32,587 bases of DNA from Chromatiaceae bacterium (GCA_024639005.1 JAHEJD010000026.1:1-32587), one strand, 5' to 3'. Numbered from the stretch's first letter, positions 8,014 to 19,563 are shown. Program-made: numbers and translations. The notes: a model not told the origin generated them from the sequence alone.

Positions 8014-9386
8014 CGGCTGAGCTCGATCGCAATCCCATCTGGGCCGGTCGCATTCGAGGCCTCGGCGAGCGTCTGAGCGGTGGACGCGGCCTGGTCGTCG
8101 AAGGCAAATTGACCCGGATGGTCGGCCTGACACTCGAGGCAGTGGGTTGTCGTGCCGCGATAGGTGGCCGATGCGATGTGATCAATGCGGCCGGTGAACG
8201 CGTCGAGGCGGAGGTGGTGGGCTTCGCCGGAGAAAGTCTGTACCTGATGTCAACCGGCGATATCCGCGGCCTCGAGCCCGATGCCCGCGTCGTCCCGACC
8301 GGGCGGGTCAGTGAGGCGGCGGTGGGCGAGGAGCTCCTCGGCCGGATAATCGACGGCAGCGGCAGGCCTCTGGATGGCAAGGGCCTGCTGCACGCTGACG
8401 AGCGCCGGCCGCTGAACGGCGGCTATATAAATCCGCTGGCCCGGGCGCCGATTCGTGAGCCGCTGGATGTCGGTATCCGCGCGATCAATTCGCTGCTCAG
8501 CGTCGGTCGCGGCCAGCGCCTGGGCCTGTTCGCCGGGTCTGGCGTTGGCAAGTCGGTGCTACTCGGCATGATGACCCGCTACACCGATGCCGATGTGGTG
8601 GTGGTCGGGCTGATTGGGGAACGTGGCCGTGAGGTCAAGGAGTTCGTCGACAATATCCTCGGCGAAGAGGGACTGCGGCGTGCGGTCGTGGTCGCCGTAC
8701 CGGCGGATCAGCCGCCGTTGCGTCGCATGCACGGTGCCATGCTCGCCACCGCGATCGCCGAGCACTTCCGCGACCAGGGCAAGAATGTCCTGCTGCTGAT
8801 GGATTCACTGACCCGCTTCGCCCAGGCGCAGCGCGAGATTGGCCTGGCGATCAACGAGCCGCCGGCAACCAAGGGCTATCCGCCGTCGGTGTTCGCCAAG
8901 CTGCCGCAATTGGTCGAGCGCGCCGGTAACGGCGACCACGGCGGCGGCTCGATAACTGCCTTTTATACTGTGTTGACCGAGGGCGACGACCAGAACGACC
9001 CGATTGCTGATGCCGCACGGGCGATCCTCGATGGACATATCGTACTGTCGCGCCGTCTTGCCGATTCGGGTCAATATCCGGCGATCGATATCGAGGCCTC
9101 GGTGAGCCGCGCGATGAACGAGATCACGGATGTCGCGCACCAGCGTGCCGCGCGCGAGTTCAAACAGCTCTACAGCCTCTATCAGCAGAATCAGGATCTG
9201 ATCTCCGTGGGCGCCTATGAAGTTGGTTCCAATGATCAGATCGATCTGGCCATCGGCGCCATGCCCTCGTTGCGTGAGTTTCTGCACCAGGACATGCATG
9301 TCCGACTCGATCTGCACGAGAGCCTGGATGATCTGTTGACGCTGTTTCCGCAGGACAATCTGCCGACAAACGCGGCGGCAGGGTAG
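8010..9386 (+). CDS. fliI: Flagellum-specific export ATPase FliI
   Basis: Hexameric ATPase of the flagellar type III export apparatus, homologous to the catalytic subunits of F/V-ATPases. It uses ATP to unfold and release export substrates and chaperones. The 458 residues match the family. Walker A is GSGVGKS with K181, the Walker B region is [16 protein letters not shown], and the type III ATPase segment [18 protein letters not shown] is present. The start is GTG at 8010, overlapping the fliH stop, which indicates coupled translation. The next ATG candidates fall within conserved sequence. The stop abuts the fliJ ATG directly. Confidence 0.96.
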   Translation: MTAELDRNPIWAGRIRGLGERLSGGRGLVVEGKLTRMVGLTLEAVGCRAAIGGRCDVINAAGERVEAEVVGFAGESLYLMSTGDIRGLEPDARVVPTGRVSEAAVGEELLGRIIDGSGRPLDGKGLLHADERRPLNGGYINPLARAPIREPLDVGIRAINSLLSVGRGQRLGLFAGSGVGKSVLLGMMTRYTDADVVVVGLIGERGREVKEFVDNILGEEGLRRAVVVAVPADQPPLRRMHGAMLATAIAEHFRDQGKNVLLLMDSLTRFAQAQREIGLAINEPPATKGYPPSVFAKLPQLVERAGNGDHGGGSITAFYTVLTEGDDQNDPIADAARAILDGHIVLSRRLADSGQYPAIDIEASVSRAMNEITDVAHQRAAREFKQLYSLYQQNQDLISVGAYEVGSNDQIDLAIGAMPSLREFLHQDMHVRLDLHESLDDLLTLFPQDNLPTNAAAG

Positions 9387-9821
9387 ATGGTCATGGTGCC
9401 TTCCAAGCGTTTCAAACCCATCCAGAAGATCACATCGCAGCGCGAACGCAAGGCCGCGGCGGCGCTGGGTGAATCGCTACAGCAGCGCAACGCGGCAAAG
9501 CAGCGCCTCGACGAACTCCGTGCCTATCACAGCGAATACCTGGAGCGGTTTGCGCGCGCGACCAGTGACGGACTCTCGAGCAGTCAAGTCCTGGAGTATC
9601 AGGCGTTCATCGGCAAACTCGAGGCCGCAATCTCCCAGCAGGAGGAGGTCGTCATCCAATCGCAGCAAGACTGTGATTCGAGCAAGGCGCAATGGCGCGG
9701 CCGCTACACCAAATCCAAAGCGGTGCAAAACGCCGTCGAGCGGATGCGCGAGACCGAACGCAAGGGCAAGCAAAGGACCGAGCAGTCCGAGTCCGATGAG
9801 CGCGCACAGCGCAAGCGTTGA
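9387..9821 (+). CDS. fliJ: Flagellar export chaperone/central stalk FliJ
   Basis: Small coiled-coil protein that inserts into the FliI ring like a gamma-type stalk and escorts export chaperones. The 144 residues are almost entirely charged, heptad-like helix. The N-terminus SKRFKPIQKI and the Lys/Arg/Gln-rich C-terminus are typical. Sequence conservation in this family is low, so position right after fliI is part of the evidence. Two starts are possible: ATG 9387 immediately after the fliI stop, or ATG 9393 (MVPSKRF...). Neither has a strong ribosome site, and coupling to fliI is likely. It appears to be the last gene of the fliE operon. Confidence 0.88.
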   Translation: MVMVPSKRFKPIQKITSQRERKAAAALGESLQQRNAAKQRLDELRAYHSEYLERFARATSDGLSSSQVLEYQAFIGKLEAAISQQEEVVIQSQQDCDSSKAQWRGRYTKSKAVQNAVERMRETERKGKQRTEQSESDERAQRKR

Positions 9822-9865
9822 ACGCCTAGCCTGAAGATCTCACCCGTTCTCGAGATGCGGCTGCT

Positions 9866-9889
9866 AGACTCGCGATTCGACGTGAGTCT
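9866..9889 (+). terminator. Hairpin after fliJ, possible operon end
   Basis: A 9-bp inverted repeat, AGACTCGCG / CGTGAGTCT (one G-T wobble), flanks a 6-base loop 45 bases after fliJ. No T-tract follows directly (the first is TTTT at 9907-9910), so it is not a textbook intrinsic terminator. It could instead be a processing or regulatory hairpin. The rest of 9822-9961 holds nothing I can name apart from a GAGAGGA ribosome site before the next gene. Confidence 0.4.
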
Positions 9890-9961
9890 CGGTCGTGCGC
9901 GGATCATTTTGCCGGGCTGTCAATGGCCGCGCTCGACACCGCTGCATTGAGAGGACCGATC

Positions 9962-10975
9962 ATGAAGGCCGTTGGTTATCACGAAGCGCTCCCAATCACC
10001 GATGCCAGGTCGTTGTTGGATCTGGATCTGCCGGATCCGAGGCCCAGTGCACGCGATCTGCTGGTTGAGGTAAAGGCGGTCTCGGTCAATCCGGTGGATA
10101 CGAAGGTACGGCGGAACACCGCGCCGCCGCCGGGCGAGACCCAGGTGCTCGGATGGGATGCCAGTGGCGTGGTGCTCGAGACCGGTGCCGAGGTCGCCTT
10201 GTTTCACCCGGGTGACCCAGTCTGGTACGCGGGATCCAAGGTCCGGCCGGGAACCAATTCGGCGCTGCACCTGGTCGATGAGCGCATCGTCGGTGCGAAG
10301 CCCAGATCACTCGACTATGCGCAGGCCGCGGCGCTGCCGCTGACCAGCATTACTGCCTGGGAGCTGCTGTTCGAGCGTCTCGCTGTTCCACCCGGCAAGG
10401 CATGCAGTGACGATACGTTGTTGATCATCGGTGCGGCGGGCGGCGTCGGTTCCGTGTTGACGCAGCTGGCGCGTCGGCTAACCGGTTTGCGGGTGATCGG
10501 GACCGCCTCGCGCCCCGAGACCGTAAACTGGGTGCGCGCGCTGGGCGCGCACGAGGTGATCGATCACCGCCGGCCGTTGACGCAAGAGCTCGCGCGGATC
10601 GGTATCCCCCAGGTGACCCATGTCGCCAGCCTCACAAAAACAGATCTGCATTTCCCCGAGATCGTCGAGGCCCTTGCGCCGCAAGGCAGGTTGGCATTGA
10701 TCGACGATCCGGAGCCGATCGATGTCCGCCGGCTGAAGCCGAAGAGTATCTCGCTGCACTGGGAGCTGATGTTCACGCGTTCGATGTTCGAGACGCCGGA
10801 CATGATTGCCCAGCACCGCCTGCTGACAGAGATGGCCGAACTGGTGGATGCGGGTATGATCCGCACCACCGTCTCCGATCATTTCGGAGCGATCAATGCC
10901 GAAAATCTCAAGCGCGCCCATGCGCTGATCGAGAGTGGTCAATCCAGGGGCAAGATCGTACTCGAGGGATTTTGA
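9962..10975 (+). CDS. Zinc-type alcohol dehydrogenase-like protein (MDR superfamily)
   Basis: NAD(P)H-dependent medium-chain reductase/dehydrogenase with a GroES-like N-terminal domain (about 25-140) and a Rossmann domain whose nucleotide loop is GAAGGVGSVLTQLARR (about 157-172). The opening MKAVGYHEALPI and the segment VSVNPVDTKVRRN are characteristic of the 'adh_fam_1' group (about 335 aa), which resembles quinone oxidoreductases. I see no clear structural-zinc cysteine cluster, so zinc use is doubtful despite the family name. The start at 9962 (337 aa) is chosen because GAGAGGA lies just upstream and the family begins there. An in-frame ATG at 9923 would add 13 unrelated residues. The substrate is unknown. 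It is probably a single-gene unit, ending only 27 bases from the convergent ATPase operon. Confidence 0.82.
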   Translation: MKAVGYHEALPITDARSLLDLDLPDPRPSARDLLVEVKAVSVNPVDTKVRRNTAPPPGETQVLGWDASGVVLETGAEVALFHPGDPVWYAGSKVRPGTNSALHLVDERIVGAKPRSLDYAQAAALPLTSITAWELLFERLAVPPGKACSDDTLLIIGAAGGVGSVLTQLARRLTGLRVIGTASRPETVNWVRALGAHEVIDHRRPLTQELARIGIPQVTHVASLTKTDLHFPEIVEALAPQGRLALIDDPEPIDVRRLKPKSISLHWELMFTRSMFETPDMIAQHRLLTEMAELVDAGMIRTTVSDHFGAINAENLKRAHALIESGQSRGKIVLEGF

Positions 10976-11002
10976 GTCGCGGGTTAACCTGTAAATGGCG
11001 GC

Positions 11003-11632
11003 TCATGTGCGCTTTTTGACGCCGGCATCACGCAAGCGCTTGATCTGGAACAGCGTTCCGCGCTCTTCTTCCTCGAGCGACTCGGCGATCTGTTTGATCA
11101 CCTTCCGGTATGAGGGGATGATGTTGTACTTGAGTGCGTTGACGCGCTTTTGTGCCTTGCGCTGTTCGCTGATCAGGCGGTGCAGTGCCATCTCCACCGC
11201 GGCGAGCTCAGCGAGGTGCACCGCCGCCTGAGCGAACGAATGTCGCGCCTCGTCGAAGCTGGGGTCGGTGCCGAGCAGGCCGACCGGCTGCGGTGCGACC
11301 ACTGTGGCTTCGACCGAGGGGTACTGCACGCCCAATGCGCGCCGCGGCAGGACCTTCATGCTGGTCGACGGCGTAGCCCCGAGCGTCGCCTGGGCGATGC
11401 TGCGGTCACCCATGCGCAGCTGCGCAATCGCCAGCCAGCGATAGGCCTTGCGCAGTGCGGCATGGGCAGTGCCTTTTTCCCCCTGGTATTCCTTGATGTG
11501 CTGGTAGACAAGCCGGGTCAGCAGTTCGCGCTTGCGCTCGAGCAGCGCGTGCCCATTTTCGAGGAAACGCACCTGTTTGCGCAGGTTAAGCAGCGCGCTC
11601 TTCGTCGGGGCGGTGCGCAGGCGAGCACTCAC
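11003..11632 (-). CDS. atpD: V/A-type ATPase subunit D (central stalk)
   Basis: Central rotor stalk of the V/A-type ATPase, equivalent to F-type gamma, inserted into the A3B3 hexamer. The 209 residues are of usual length. The N-terminal helix (TKSALLNLRKQVRFLENGHALLERKRELL) and C-terminal helix (QRKAQKRVNALKYNIIPSYRKVIKQI) form the conserved antiparallel coiled coil. The middle region (about 75-140) is variable. It is the last gene of the operon and its ATG overlaps the subunit B stop by 4 bases. No strong terminator is visible in the 27 bases separating it from the convergent dehydrogenase gene. The symbol follows V/A usage and should not be confused with F-type atpD (beta). Confidence 0.93.
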   Translation of the reverse strand: MSARLRTAPTKSALLNLRKQVRFLENGHALLERKRELLTRLVYQHIKEYQGEKGTAHAALRKAYRWLAIAQLRMGDRSIAQATLGATPSTSMKVLPRRALGVQYPSVEATVVAPQPVGLLGTDPSFDEARHSFAQAAVHLAELAAVEMALHRLISEQRKAQKRVNALKYNIIPSYRKVIKQIAESLEEEERGTLFQIKRLRDAGVKKRT

Positions 11633-13017
11633 GCTGCCTTCTCTCCGCTGCGGTGATAATGCGCCAGGTCGAGCTCGCTGACACGTGTCAGCGCCTCGCG
11701 CGGGAAGCGCGACAGCAACTGCCAGGCCAGGTTTAGGGTCTCGATGATGCTGCGGTTCTCGTCTTCACCCTGGCCGACGAAATGCGCATCGAAGTCTTTG
11801 GCAAATTCCAGGTACCGTTGATCACGCGCCGAGAGCTCCTCGGCGCCGATAATCGAGGCCAGGTTGCGTGACTCCTGAGCCTTCGCATAGAGCGCGTAGA
11901 GTTGATTGGCGACCCGCGGATGGTCGTCGCGCGTGTCGTCCTTGCCGATGCCGTCTTTCATTAGGCGCGACAAGGATGGAGCGATGTCCACCGGCGGGTA
12001 GACGCCCTGGTTGTTGAGCTCGCGTGACAATACGATCTGGCCTTCAGTGATGTAGCCGGTAAGGTCGGGGATCGGGTGGGTGATGTCGTCCGACGGCATC
12101 GATACCACTGGCACCATGGTCACCGAGCCATGGCGATTGCGGATGCGCCCGGAGCGCTCGTAGATCTCCGCCAGGTCCGAATACAGATATCCCGGATATC
12201 CTTTACGGGCAGGCACGTCACCCTTGGCGGTCGCGACTTCGCGCAGCGCCTCGGCGTAATGGGTCATGTCGGTCATCACCACCAGCACATGGCGGTCCAG
12301 ATCGAATGCCAGATATTCCGCGGCGGTAAGCGCGACGCGCGGCAGGGCGAGGCGCTCGACGGGCGGGTCGTCGGCGTGATTGATAAACATCACAACATTG
12401 CCGAGTACTCCCGAGTCGGAGAAAGACTCCCGGAAGAAACGCGCGTCGGTGTAGGACACGCCCATCGCCGCGAACACGATCGCGAAGTTGCTGGCCTCGC
12501 CCGGTAGACGCGCCTGACGCACGATCTGTGCGGCCAGCCGATTGTGCGGTAGCCCCGAGGCGGAGAAAATCGGGAGCTTTTGACCGCGCACCAATGAGTT
12601 CAGGCCGTCGATGGTCGAGATGCCCGTCTGGATGAATTCACGCGGATAGTTGCGTGCGGCCGGGTTAATCGCCGAGCCACTGATGCCGCGCGCCTCGCCG
12701 TCGACGATCGGCGGACGACCATCACGCGCTTCGCCAATGCCATTGAACACGCGGCCGAGTAGGCCTGGGCTAACGGTCAGCGAGAGCGGCTGGTCGAGGA
12801 AACGCACCCAGGTATTGTCCAGGTCGAGGTCATCAGTACCCTCGAACACCTGGATCAGGACTTCCTGTTCTGCGGCGAGGATGACCTGGCCGTTGCGTTT
12901 GCGGCCCCGGTGATCGCGGATGCGCACCCGGTCGCCGAAAGCAACCTTCTCCACCCCCTTGACGATTAGCAGGCCGCCCTGAGCGGCGTAGGCGCGCCGG
13001 TACTCGACATTGCTCAT
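11629..13017 (-). CDS. atpB: V/A-type ATPase subunit B (non-catalytic)
   Basis: Non-catalytic nucleotide-site subunit that alternates with A in the A3B3 head. The 462-residue protein has the B-subunit signature: in place of a P-loop it reads SASGLPHNRLAAQI, and it carries the conserved stretches FIQTGISTIDGLNSLVRGQKLP, VVMTDMTHYAEALREVA and KGYPGYLYSDLAEIYERSGR. PSLSRLMKDGIG is also diagnostic. Start and stop each overlap the neighbouring ATPase genes by 4 bases, so production is probably coupled to subunit A for equal stoichiometry. The symbol follows V/A usage, not F-type. Confidence 0.96.
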   Translation of the reverse strand: MSNVEYRRAYAAQGGLLIVKGVEKVAFGDRVRIRDHRGRKRNGQVILAAEQEVLIQVFEGTDDLDLDNTWVRFLDQPLSLTVSPGLLGRVFNGIGEARDGRPPIVDGEARGISGSAINPAARNYPREFIQTGISTIDGLNSLVRGQKLPIFSASGLPHNRLAAQIVRQARLPGEASNFAIVFAAMGVSYTDARFFRESFSDSGVLGNVVMFINHADDPPVERLALPRVALTAAEYLAFDLDRHVLVVMTDMTHYAEALREVATAKGDVPARKGYPGYLYSDLAEIYERSGRIRNRHGSVTMVPVVSMPSDDITHPIPDLTGYITEGQIVLSRELNNQGVYPPVDIAPSLSRLMKDGIGKDDTRDDHPRVANQLYALYAKAQESRNLASIIGAEELSARDQRYLEFAKDFDAHFVGQGEDENRSIIETLNLAWQLLSRFPREALTRVSELDLAHYHRSGEKAA

Positions 13018-14810
13018 GAGGCGGTCTCCTGACTCGAGGCATACTCGCTTTGCAGACCGGCGAGCGCCTCATAGACCTCGCCCGCGAATTCGGCGAGCTG
13101 GTCGATCTCGTCACTGCGCCAGGTCGACTTGGCGCGGCGTATCCGGGCCATCACCGGATGCTCGGCGAGTTCCTGCACCGGGGCGCCCAGCGCAATCAGT
13201 TCCTTGCCGCGATCGAATACCTGCATCACCAGTTCCAGCAGCTCGAACTGTTTGTTCGGTGAACAATAGCTGTCGGCATCATCGAGCGCGCTCTGCTGCA
13301 GCACCGCCTCCTTGATCAATGCGGCGCCCTCGAGCTCCCAGCGCTGCGCCGGGGACAGGGCCTCGGGGCCTACCAGGTTGACGATGCGCGACAGTTCAGC
13401 GTCGCGCGCCAACAGCGACAGCGCCTCGGTGCGGCGCTTGCTCCAGGCGCCGCTGATCTGTTGCGCCCACCAGCCGGCCGCGACCGGCACGTCTTGCGAG
13501 AAGCTGTCGACCCAGTCGACCGAGGGGTAGTGTCGCGCATCGGCCAGTTCCTTGGACAGCGCCCAGAAGGTGCCGATGATCTCCTTGGTATGGCTGGTGA
13601 CGGGTTCGGAGAAGTCGCCCCCGGGGGGGGATACGGCACCGATGAGGGTAACTGAACCGCGTGCGCCGTCGAGCGTCTCGACCCGGCCTGCACGCTCGTA
13701 GACGGCGGCCAGGCGCGAGCCGAGGTAGGCCGGGTAACCCTCTTCGACAGGCATATGACCGAGTCGTCCAGCGACCTCACGCAGCGCCTCGGCCCAGCGC
13801 GATGTGGAGTCAGCGAGCATAACCACGTCGTATCCCTGGTCGCGGAAATACTCCGCCATGGTCATACCGACGTAGATCGAGGCCTCGCGGGCGACCACGG
13901 GCATGTTCGACGTGTTGGCAACCAGCAGTGTGCGTTCCATCATGCCGCGCCCGCTGTGCGGGTCCTTCAGCTTTGGAAAGCTCTCCAGCACGTCTACCAG
14001 TTCGTTGCCGCGCTCGCCGCAGCCAACATAGATCACGATATCGGCATTCGACCAGCGCGCGACCTGCTGCTGTACCATCGTCTTGCCGGCGCCAAATGGC
14101 CCTGGCACCGCGCCCTTGCCACCCTTCAACAGCGGGAAGAAGGTGTCTAGGATGCGCTGCCCGGTAATCAGCGGCTCCACGCCATGGTCGCGCTGCCCAT
14201 ACGGACGGGGCACGCGCACCGGCCAGCGGTGAAACAGTTTCAGCTTGTGCACATCGCCCTTGGCGTTACGCACCTGGGCGATCGTCTTATCGAGGCGATA
14301 CCTGCCGGCCGGGACGAGATCGATCAGGTCGCCGCGCACGGTCGGCGGCACCAGGATGTGGTGCTCGATCGTCTCGGTCTCCTGCACCGAACCGAGACGT
14401 GCCCCCGGGCCTATCCGGCTGCCCGGCTCGAGCCCGTCGCGCGGTACGAACGGCCATTCGCGGCTGCGGTCGAGAGAATCGATGCGCAGTCCGCGCGGGA
14501 TGTTGTCGCCGGTCTGTTTGGCGATTTCATCGAGTGGACGCTGAACGCCGTCGAAGATGCCTTGCAGCAGGCCCGGGCCGAGCTCGACGGTGAGTGGATG
14601 GCCGAGGCCCTCGATCACCTCACCCGGGCGCAGACCCTCGGTCGATTCGTAGGCCTGAACGACGGCGTCATCGCCCTCCAGCGCGATGATCTCGCCGACG
14701 ATGTCGAGGCCGCCGATACGCACCTGTTCCCCATTGCGCCCGCCCGGCAGATGGATGCGCAGAATGGGTCCGTTGATCTCGCGGATATGGCCACCGCGTG
14801 CATCGCTCAT
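13014..14810 (-). CDS. atpA: V/A-type ATPase catalytic subunit A
   Basis: Catalytic ATP-hydrolysing/synthesising subunit of the V/A-type rotary ATPase, on the cytoplasmic side. The 598 residues include the Walker A GPFGAGKT (237-244, K243) and the catalytic-Glu region VGCGERGNELVDVL. The 'non-homologous' bulge (about 110-190), which distinguishes V/A subunit A from F-type beta, is present. The conserved AVSPPGGDFSEPVT follows. The last is encoded by a C8/G5 homopolymer palindrome on the coding strand (13618-13630), yet the frame is intact. The upstream Glu-rich subunit E gene overlaps it by 4 bases, as does subunit B downstream. Confidence 0.97.
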   Translation of the reverse strand: MSDARGGHIREINGPILRIHLPGGRNGEQVRIGGLDIVGEIIALEGDDAVVQAYESTEGLRPGEVIEGLGHPLTVELGPGLLQGIFDGVQRPLDEIAKQTGDNIPRGLRIDSLDRSREWPFVPRDGLEPGSRIGPGARLGSVQETETIEHHILVPPTVRGDLIDLVPAGRYRLDKTIAQVRNAKGDVHKLKLFHRWPVRVPRPYGQRDHGVEPLITGQRILDTFFPLLKGGKGAVPGPFGAGKTMVQQQVARWSNADIVIYVGCGERGNELVDVLESFPKLKDPHSGRGMMERTLLVANTSNMPVVAREASIYVGMTMAEYFRDQGYDVVMLADSTSRWAEALREVAGRLGHMPVEEGYPAYLGSRLAAVYERAGRVETLDGARGSVTLIGAVSPPGGDFSEPVTSHTKEIIGTFWALSKELADARHYPSVDWVDSFSQDVPVAAGWWAQQISGAWSKRRTEALSLLARDAELSRIVNLVGPEALSPAQRWELEGAALIKEAVLQQSALDDADSYCSPNKQFELLELVMQVFDRGKELIALGAPVQELAEHPVMARIRRAKSTWRSDEIDQLAEFAGEVYEALAGLQSEYASSQETAS

Positions 14811-15469
14811 TGCGGGCCTCCGTCGCGGGCGCTGGCGTGGATATCGGCCGGGAACAGTTGCTGCAGGATCACCCGCTGCACGTCGGCCTCGAGGCGCGCC
14901 AGTCTGCCCTCGAAGCGATTGTCGACCTGCGCGTTGTTGTCCAGGCTGCGCAGTTTGAGGCCGCCGCTGCCCCAGGTCGGCTTGTCGGACAGGGCGATGT
15001 GGCGGTCAGGGGTCGCCTCGGCGACCAGCGTTGGCCATTCGGCGGCCAGCCAGTTGAGGTCCTCGGCGTTGGCCTCGGCGGTCAATTCGCCGGCCGGAAG
15101 CACGCTGGCCGCGTCACGGATCATCTCCACCAGCCAGGCATGGTAGGCGGGACGGTCAGCGCGCAGCGCCTGCATGCTCTGCGCAAGGCGCGCCTCTACG
15201 GTCTGCACCAGTTCCCAGCGCAGTTGATCGAGACGTGCCTGCATCTTGAGCTCGCTGGCCTGGGTGACGCGGCGGAAATGTCGTTCGGCCTCCGCCTTGG
15301 CCACCAAGACCTCACGCTCCTCGGCCAGTTGCAGGCGCTCTGCGGTATCGCGCAGAATTGTGTCGCGCTGCCGACTGGCCTTGTCGTGGAACTCCTGCGC
15401 CAGTTCCTCGGCGCGGGTCATAATCGCCTTTTCCAGGGCCTCCAGCTGGTTCTGTCCGGACTGACTCAT
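14807..15469 (-). CDS. atpE: V/A-type ATPase subunit E (peripheral stalk)
   Basis: Peripheral stator stalk subunit that pairs with subunit G/H and holds the head against the membrane I subunit. It has 220 residues. The long charged N-terminal helix (about 1-105, with ALEKAIMTRAEELAQEFHDKA) precedes a compact C-terminal domain (about 115-215). Similarity in this family is low. Identification rests on helix pattern, length and position between subunits F and A. It overlaps both neighbours by 4 bases. It is structurally analogous to FliH, encoded about 7 kb away in this window. The symbol follows V/A usage. Confidence 0.82.
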   Translation of the reverse strand: MSQSGQNQLEALEKAIMTRAEELAQEFHDKASRQRDTILRDTAERLQLAEEREVLVAKAEAERHFRRVTQASELKMQARLDQLRWELVQTVEARLAQSMQALRADRPAYHAWLVEMIRDAASVLPAGELTAEANAEDLNWLAAEWPTLVAEATPDRHIALSDKPTWGSGGLKLRSLDNNAQVDNRFEGRLARLEADVQRVILQQLFPADIHASARDGGPQ

Positions 15470-15789
15470 GGGCTGTCTCCGTCCAGGCCGAGCAATTGTT
15501 GAATGCGGTCGTCGATCGCGCTGTGCATCTGTTCGGGCCGGGTGAGCGGCGGCACCTGGGTCAGCAGTATCCGTCCGCCCTCGCGCCGTACTTCCTCCAG
15601 TCGTCGGCTTTCCGACGCGGCCAGCGCCTGATCGATCACGACGAATGCCGGGGTGCGTGTCGCAAGAAGCTCTGAGAGCAGCTGATCCAGCTGCGCCGCG
15701 TCGGCATCCGGGAATACCTCGAACCCGGCGAGGCGAAACCCCGTCGCCAGTGAGGCGTCGCCGAGAAACAGTTGACGTGTCTGATCCAT
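15466..15789 (-). CDS. atpF: V/A-type ATPase subunit F
   Basis: Small rotor-associated subunit that binds subunit D and modulates ATPase coupling. The 107 residues begin with a Rossmann-like segment (FLGDASLATGFRLAGFEVF) followed by FVVIDQALA. This is the usual F-subunit layout in which a receiver-like alpha/beta domain opens with a glycine-rich 'ATGFRLAG' motif. The C-terminal tail (about 80-107) is the helix expected to contact D. The gene lies 5 bases after subunit K and overlaps subunit E by 4 bases. Family assignment is firm from the motif and context. Confidence 0.86.
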   Translation of the reverse strand: MDQTRQLFLGDASLATGFRLAGFEVFPDADAAQLDQLLSELLATRTPAFVVIDQALAASESRRLEEVRREGGRILLTQVPPLTRPEQMHSAIDDRIQQLLGLDGDSP

Positions 15790-15794
15790 GTGGA

Positions 15795-18158
<2,364 letters not shown>

Positions 18159-18162
<4 letters not shown>

Positions 18163-19193
18163 GCGGCTGCCTCTTGCAGGGGGTCTAGCGCCTGTGCGAG
18201 CACGTCGTCGCCGAGGCCGCGTACACGGGCATGCACAATCGAATACAGACTGGTGATCTCACCGTGCCGCAATACCAGATAGGCCAATACGCTGCTCAGC
18301 GCCGAGGGGCTGCGAAGCATCGCGCGCTGCGCATGGTTGAACAGATCGTCGCGCATCGCGGCCTCGATCAGGGTGATCTCTTCGGGCATCTCACGATGGC
18401 TCAACAGATTCTTCGGCAGCTGTCGCAGCGCGTCGCCGAGCGTGTCCGCCTGCAACATCTGCTGCAGCAGGGATCGGTTCAGCACCCGCCCGCCGTCGAT
18501 GGCCAGATACAGCACCTCGCTGGGCTGCAGGCCGTAGTTGAATCGATAGCGCAGACTCCACACCAGGTTGTGGCGGTCGACGAAGCGGCCGATCAGATCG
18601 AGGGTCTCGGTACGGTCGTCACCCTCCAGCTGCTGGGCACGATGGCTGAGATCGCTGTAGAACTGCTGGTCGAGCGTCGCGTCGAGCAGAAACGGATCGG
18701 GGCGTTCCTCGTACTGCCGCAATGCCTGGGTTGCGAGCCGCCGATAGCGGGTCTTCTGCAGTTGGCGCAGTAGCTCCGGAATGCTGTCCGTATTGAGGAG
18801 CCGTTCATGATCAAGACTGAGGAATCCCGGCAACTCGAACAGGCTTTGTTCGATCTGTTCGTTGGGCAGCTGGCCGATCTTGCCGCGCACCAAGGCCTTG
18901 ATATTCAGCAGCTCGTAGCGGCTGGCCCACTGTGTCAACAGACGCCGCGCCGGCCCTGCGAGTGGCCGCAGCAGCGCGCTGAGTTCATCCAGCCAGGTCT
19001 GCATCAGGGCACGTTCAAATGCCGCCAGACGGGTGGCGTCGTTGCCCGCCGTGACGGCATCGAAACCGGTGTGCTTGGCCAGCTCGTCAAGCGGCATCTG
19101 TGCCAGGGCGGCGAGCTTCTCCCTGCCCAGCAGATTGGCGCGCATTATCGCCAGCCGGGTGCGTAGATATGCCTGATTGGCCAGTTTATTCAC
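18159..19193 (-). CDS. atpC: V/A-type ATPase subunit C (d-type socket)
   Basis: Funnel-shaped socket that sits on the K ring and connects it to the D/F central stalk. The protein has 344 residues, all alpha-helical with no membrane segment. The family pattern is recognisable in the opening YLRTRLAIMRANLLGREKLAAL, in the segment RYELLNIKALVRGKIGQL and in WSLRYRFNYGLQPSEVLYLAIDGG. Low-identity family, but length and its place between G and I in the operon are decisive. It overlaps both neighbours by 4 bases. The symbol follows V/A usage. Confidence 0.86.
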
Positions 19194-19519
19194 GGTAGAT
19201 CTGCCGGGCGGCCGCCGAGCAGTTCGCGAAAGGCGGCCTCGAGGGCCGCGTCTTCATGCGTCTCGGCCGCATCTCGCAACTGGGTCAGCCGTTCCTGAAA
19301 GCGCCGCTCCATCTCCGCCACTGTCTGCTGAGCGCGCTGATCGGACTTCTCCAGAAAGGCCGAATGCAGTTCCGGCACGCGGGCCGCGAAGCGCTCTTCC
19401 TGCTGACGGGCCTCATGCAGCGTGCTCTGCACCAGGCGTTCGCTCTCAGTCTGCGCTTTCTCGACCAGTTTGCTGGCGGCGCTCTCTGCGGCCAACAGAT
19501 GCTTGAGGGTGTCTTCCAT
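19190..19519 (-). CDS. V/A-type ATPase subunit G/H (peripheral stalk)
   Basis: Small peripheral-stalk partner of subunit E. The 109 residues are a single charged amphipathic helix (KHLLAAESAASKLVEKAQTESERLV...), rich in Glu, Arg, Ala and Gln with heptad spacing, as in V/A G/H subunits. It is the first gene of the nine-gene operon and its stop overlaps the subunit C start by 4 bases. The ribosome site is weak, and a perfect 8-bp inverted repeat begins 9 bases before the ATG. Because coiled coils match many families, the call depends largely on position. Confidence 0.8.
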   Translation of the reverse strand: MEDTLKHLLAAESAASKLVEKAQTESERLVQSTLHEARQQEERFAARVPELHSAFLEKSDQRAQQTVAEMERRFQERLTQLRDAAETHEDAALEAAFRELLGGRPADLP

Positions 19520-19528
19520 GGCCAGTTT

Positions 19529-19563
19529 GCATGCTCGGGCTGGAGAACAGAATTAGCATGCAG
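19529..19563. repeat. Inverted repeat in the leader of the ATPase operon
   Basis: TGCATGCT (19529-19536) and AGCATGCA (19556-19563) form a perfect 8-bp inverted repeat with 19 bases between. Each arm also contains the self-palindrome GCATGC. It begins 9 bases upstream of the subunit G ATG. It could be an operator for a dimeric regulator or an RNA hairpin near the ribosome site. I found no convincing sigma-70 promoter in the rest of 19520-19638. Confidence 0.5.

Noticed and set aside
13618-13630. C5G8 homopolymer palindrome in the subunit A gene, possible frameshift or phase-variation site
   Set aside because: The frame is intact across it and encodes the conserved SPPGGD motif. Nothing suggests contingency-locus behaviour.
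14184-15502. Plus-strand open frames opposite ATPase subunits A and E (320 and 234 codons)
   Set aside because: They are antisense to conserved subunits and their translations resemble no protein I know.
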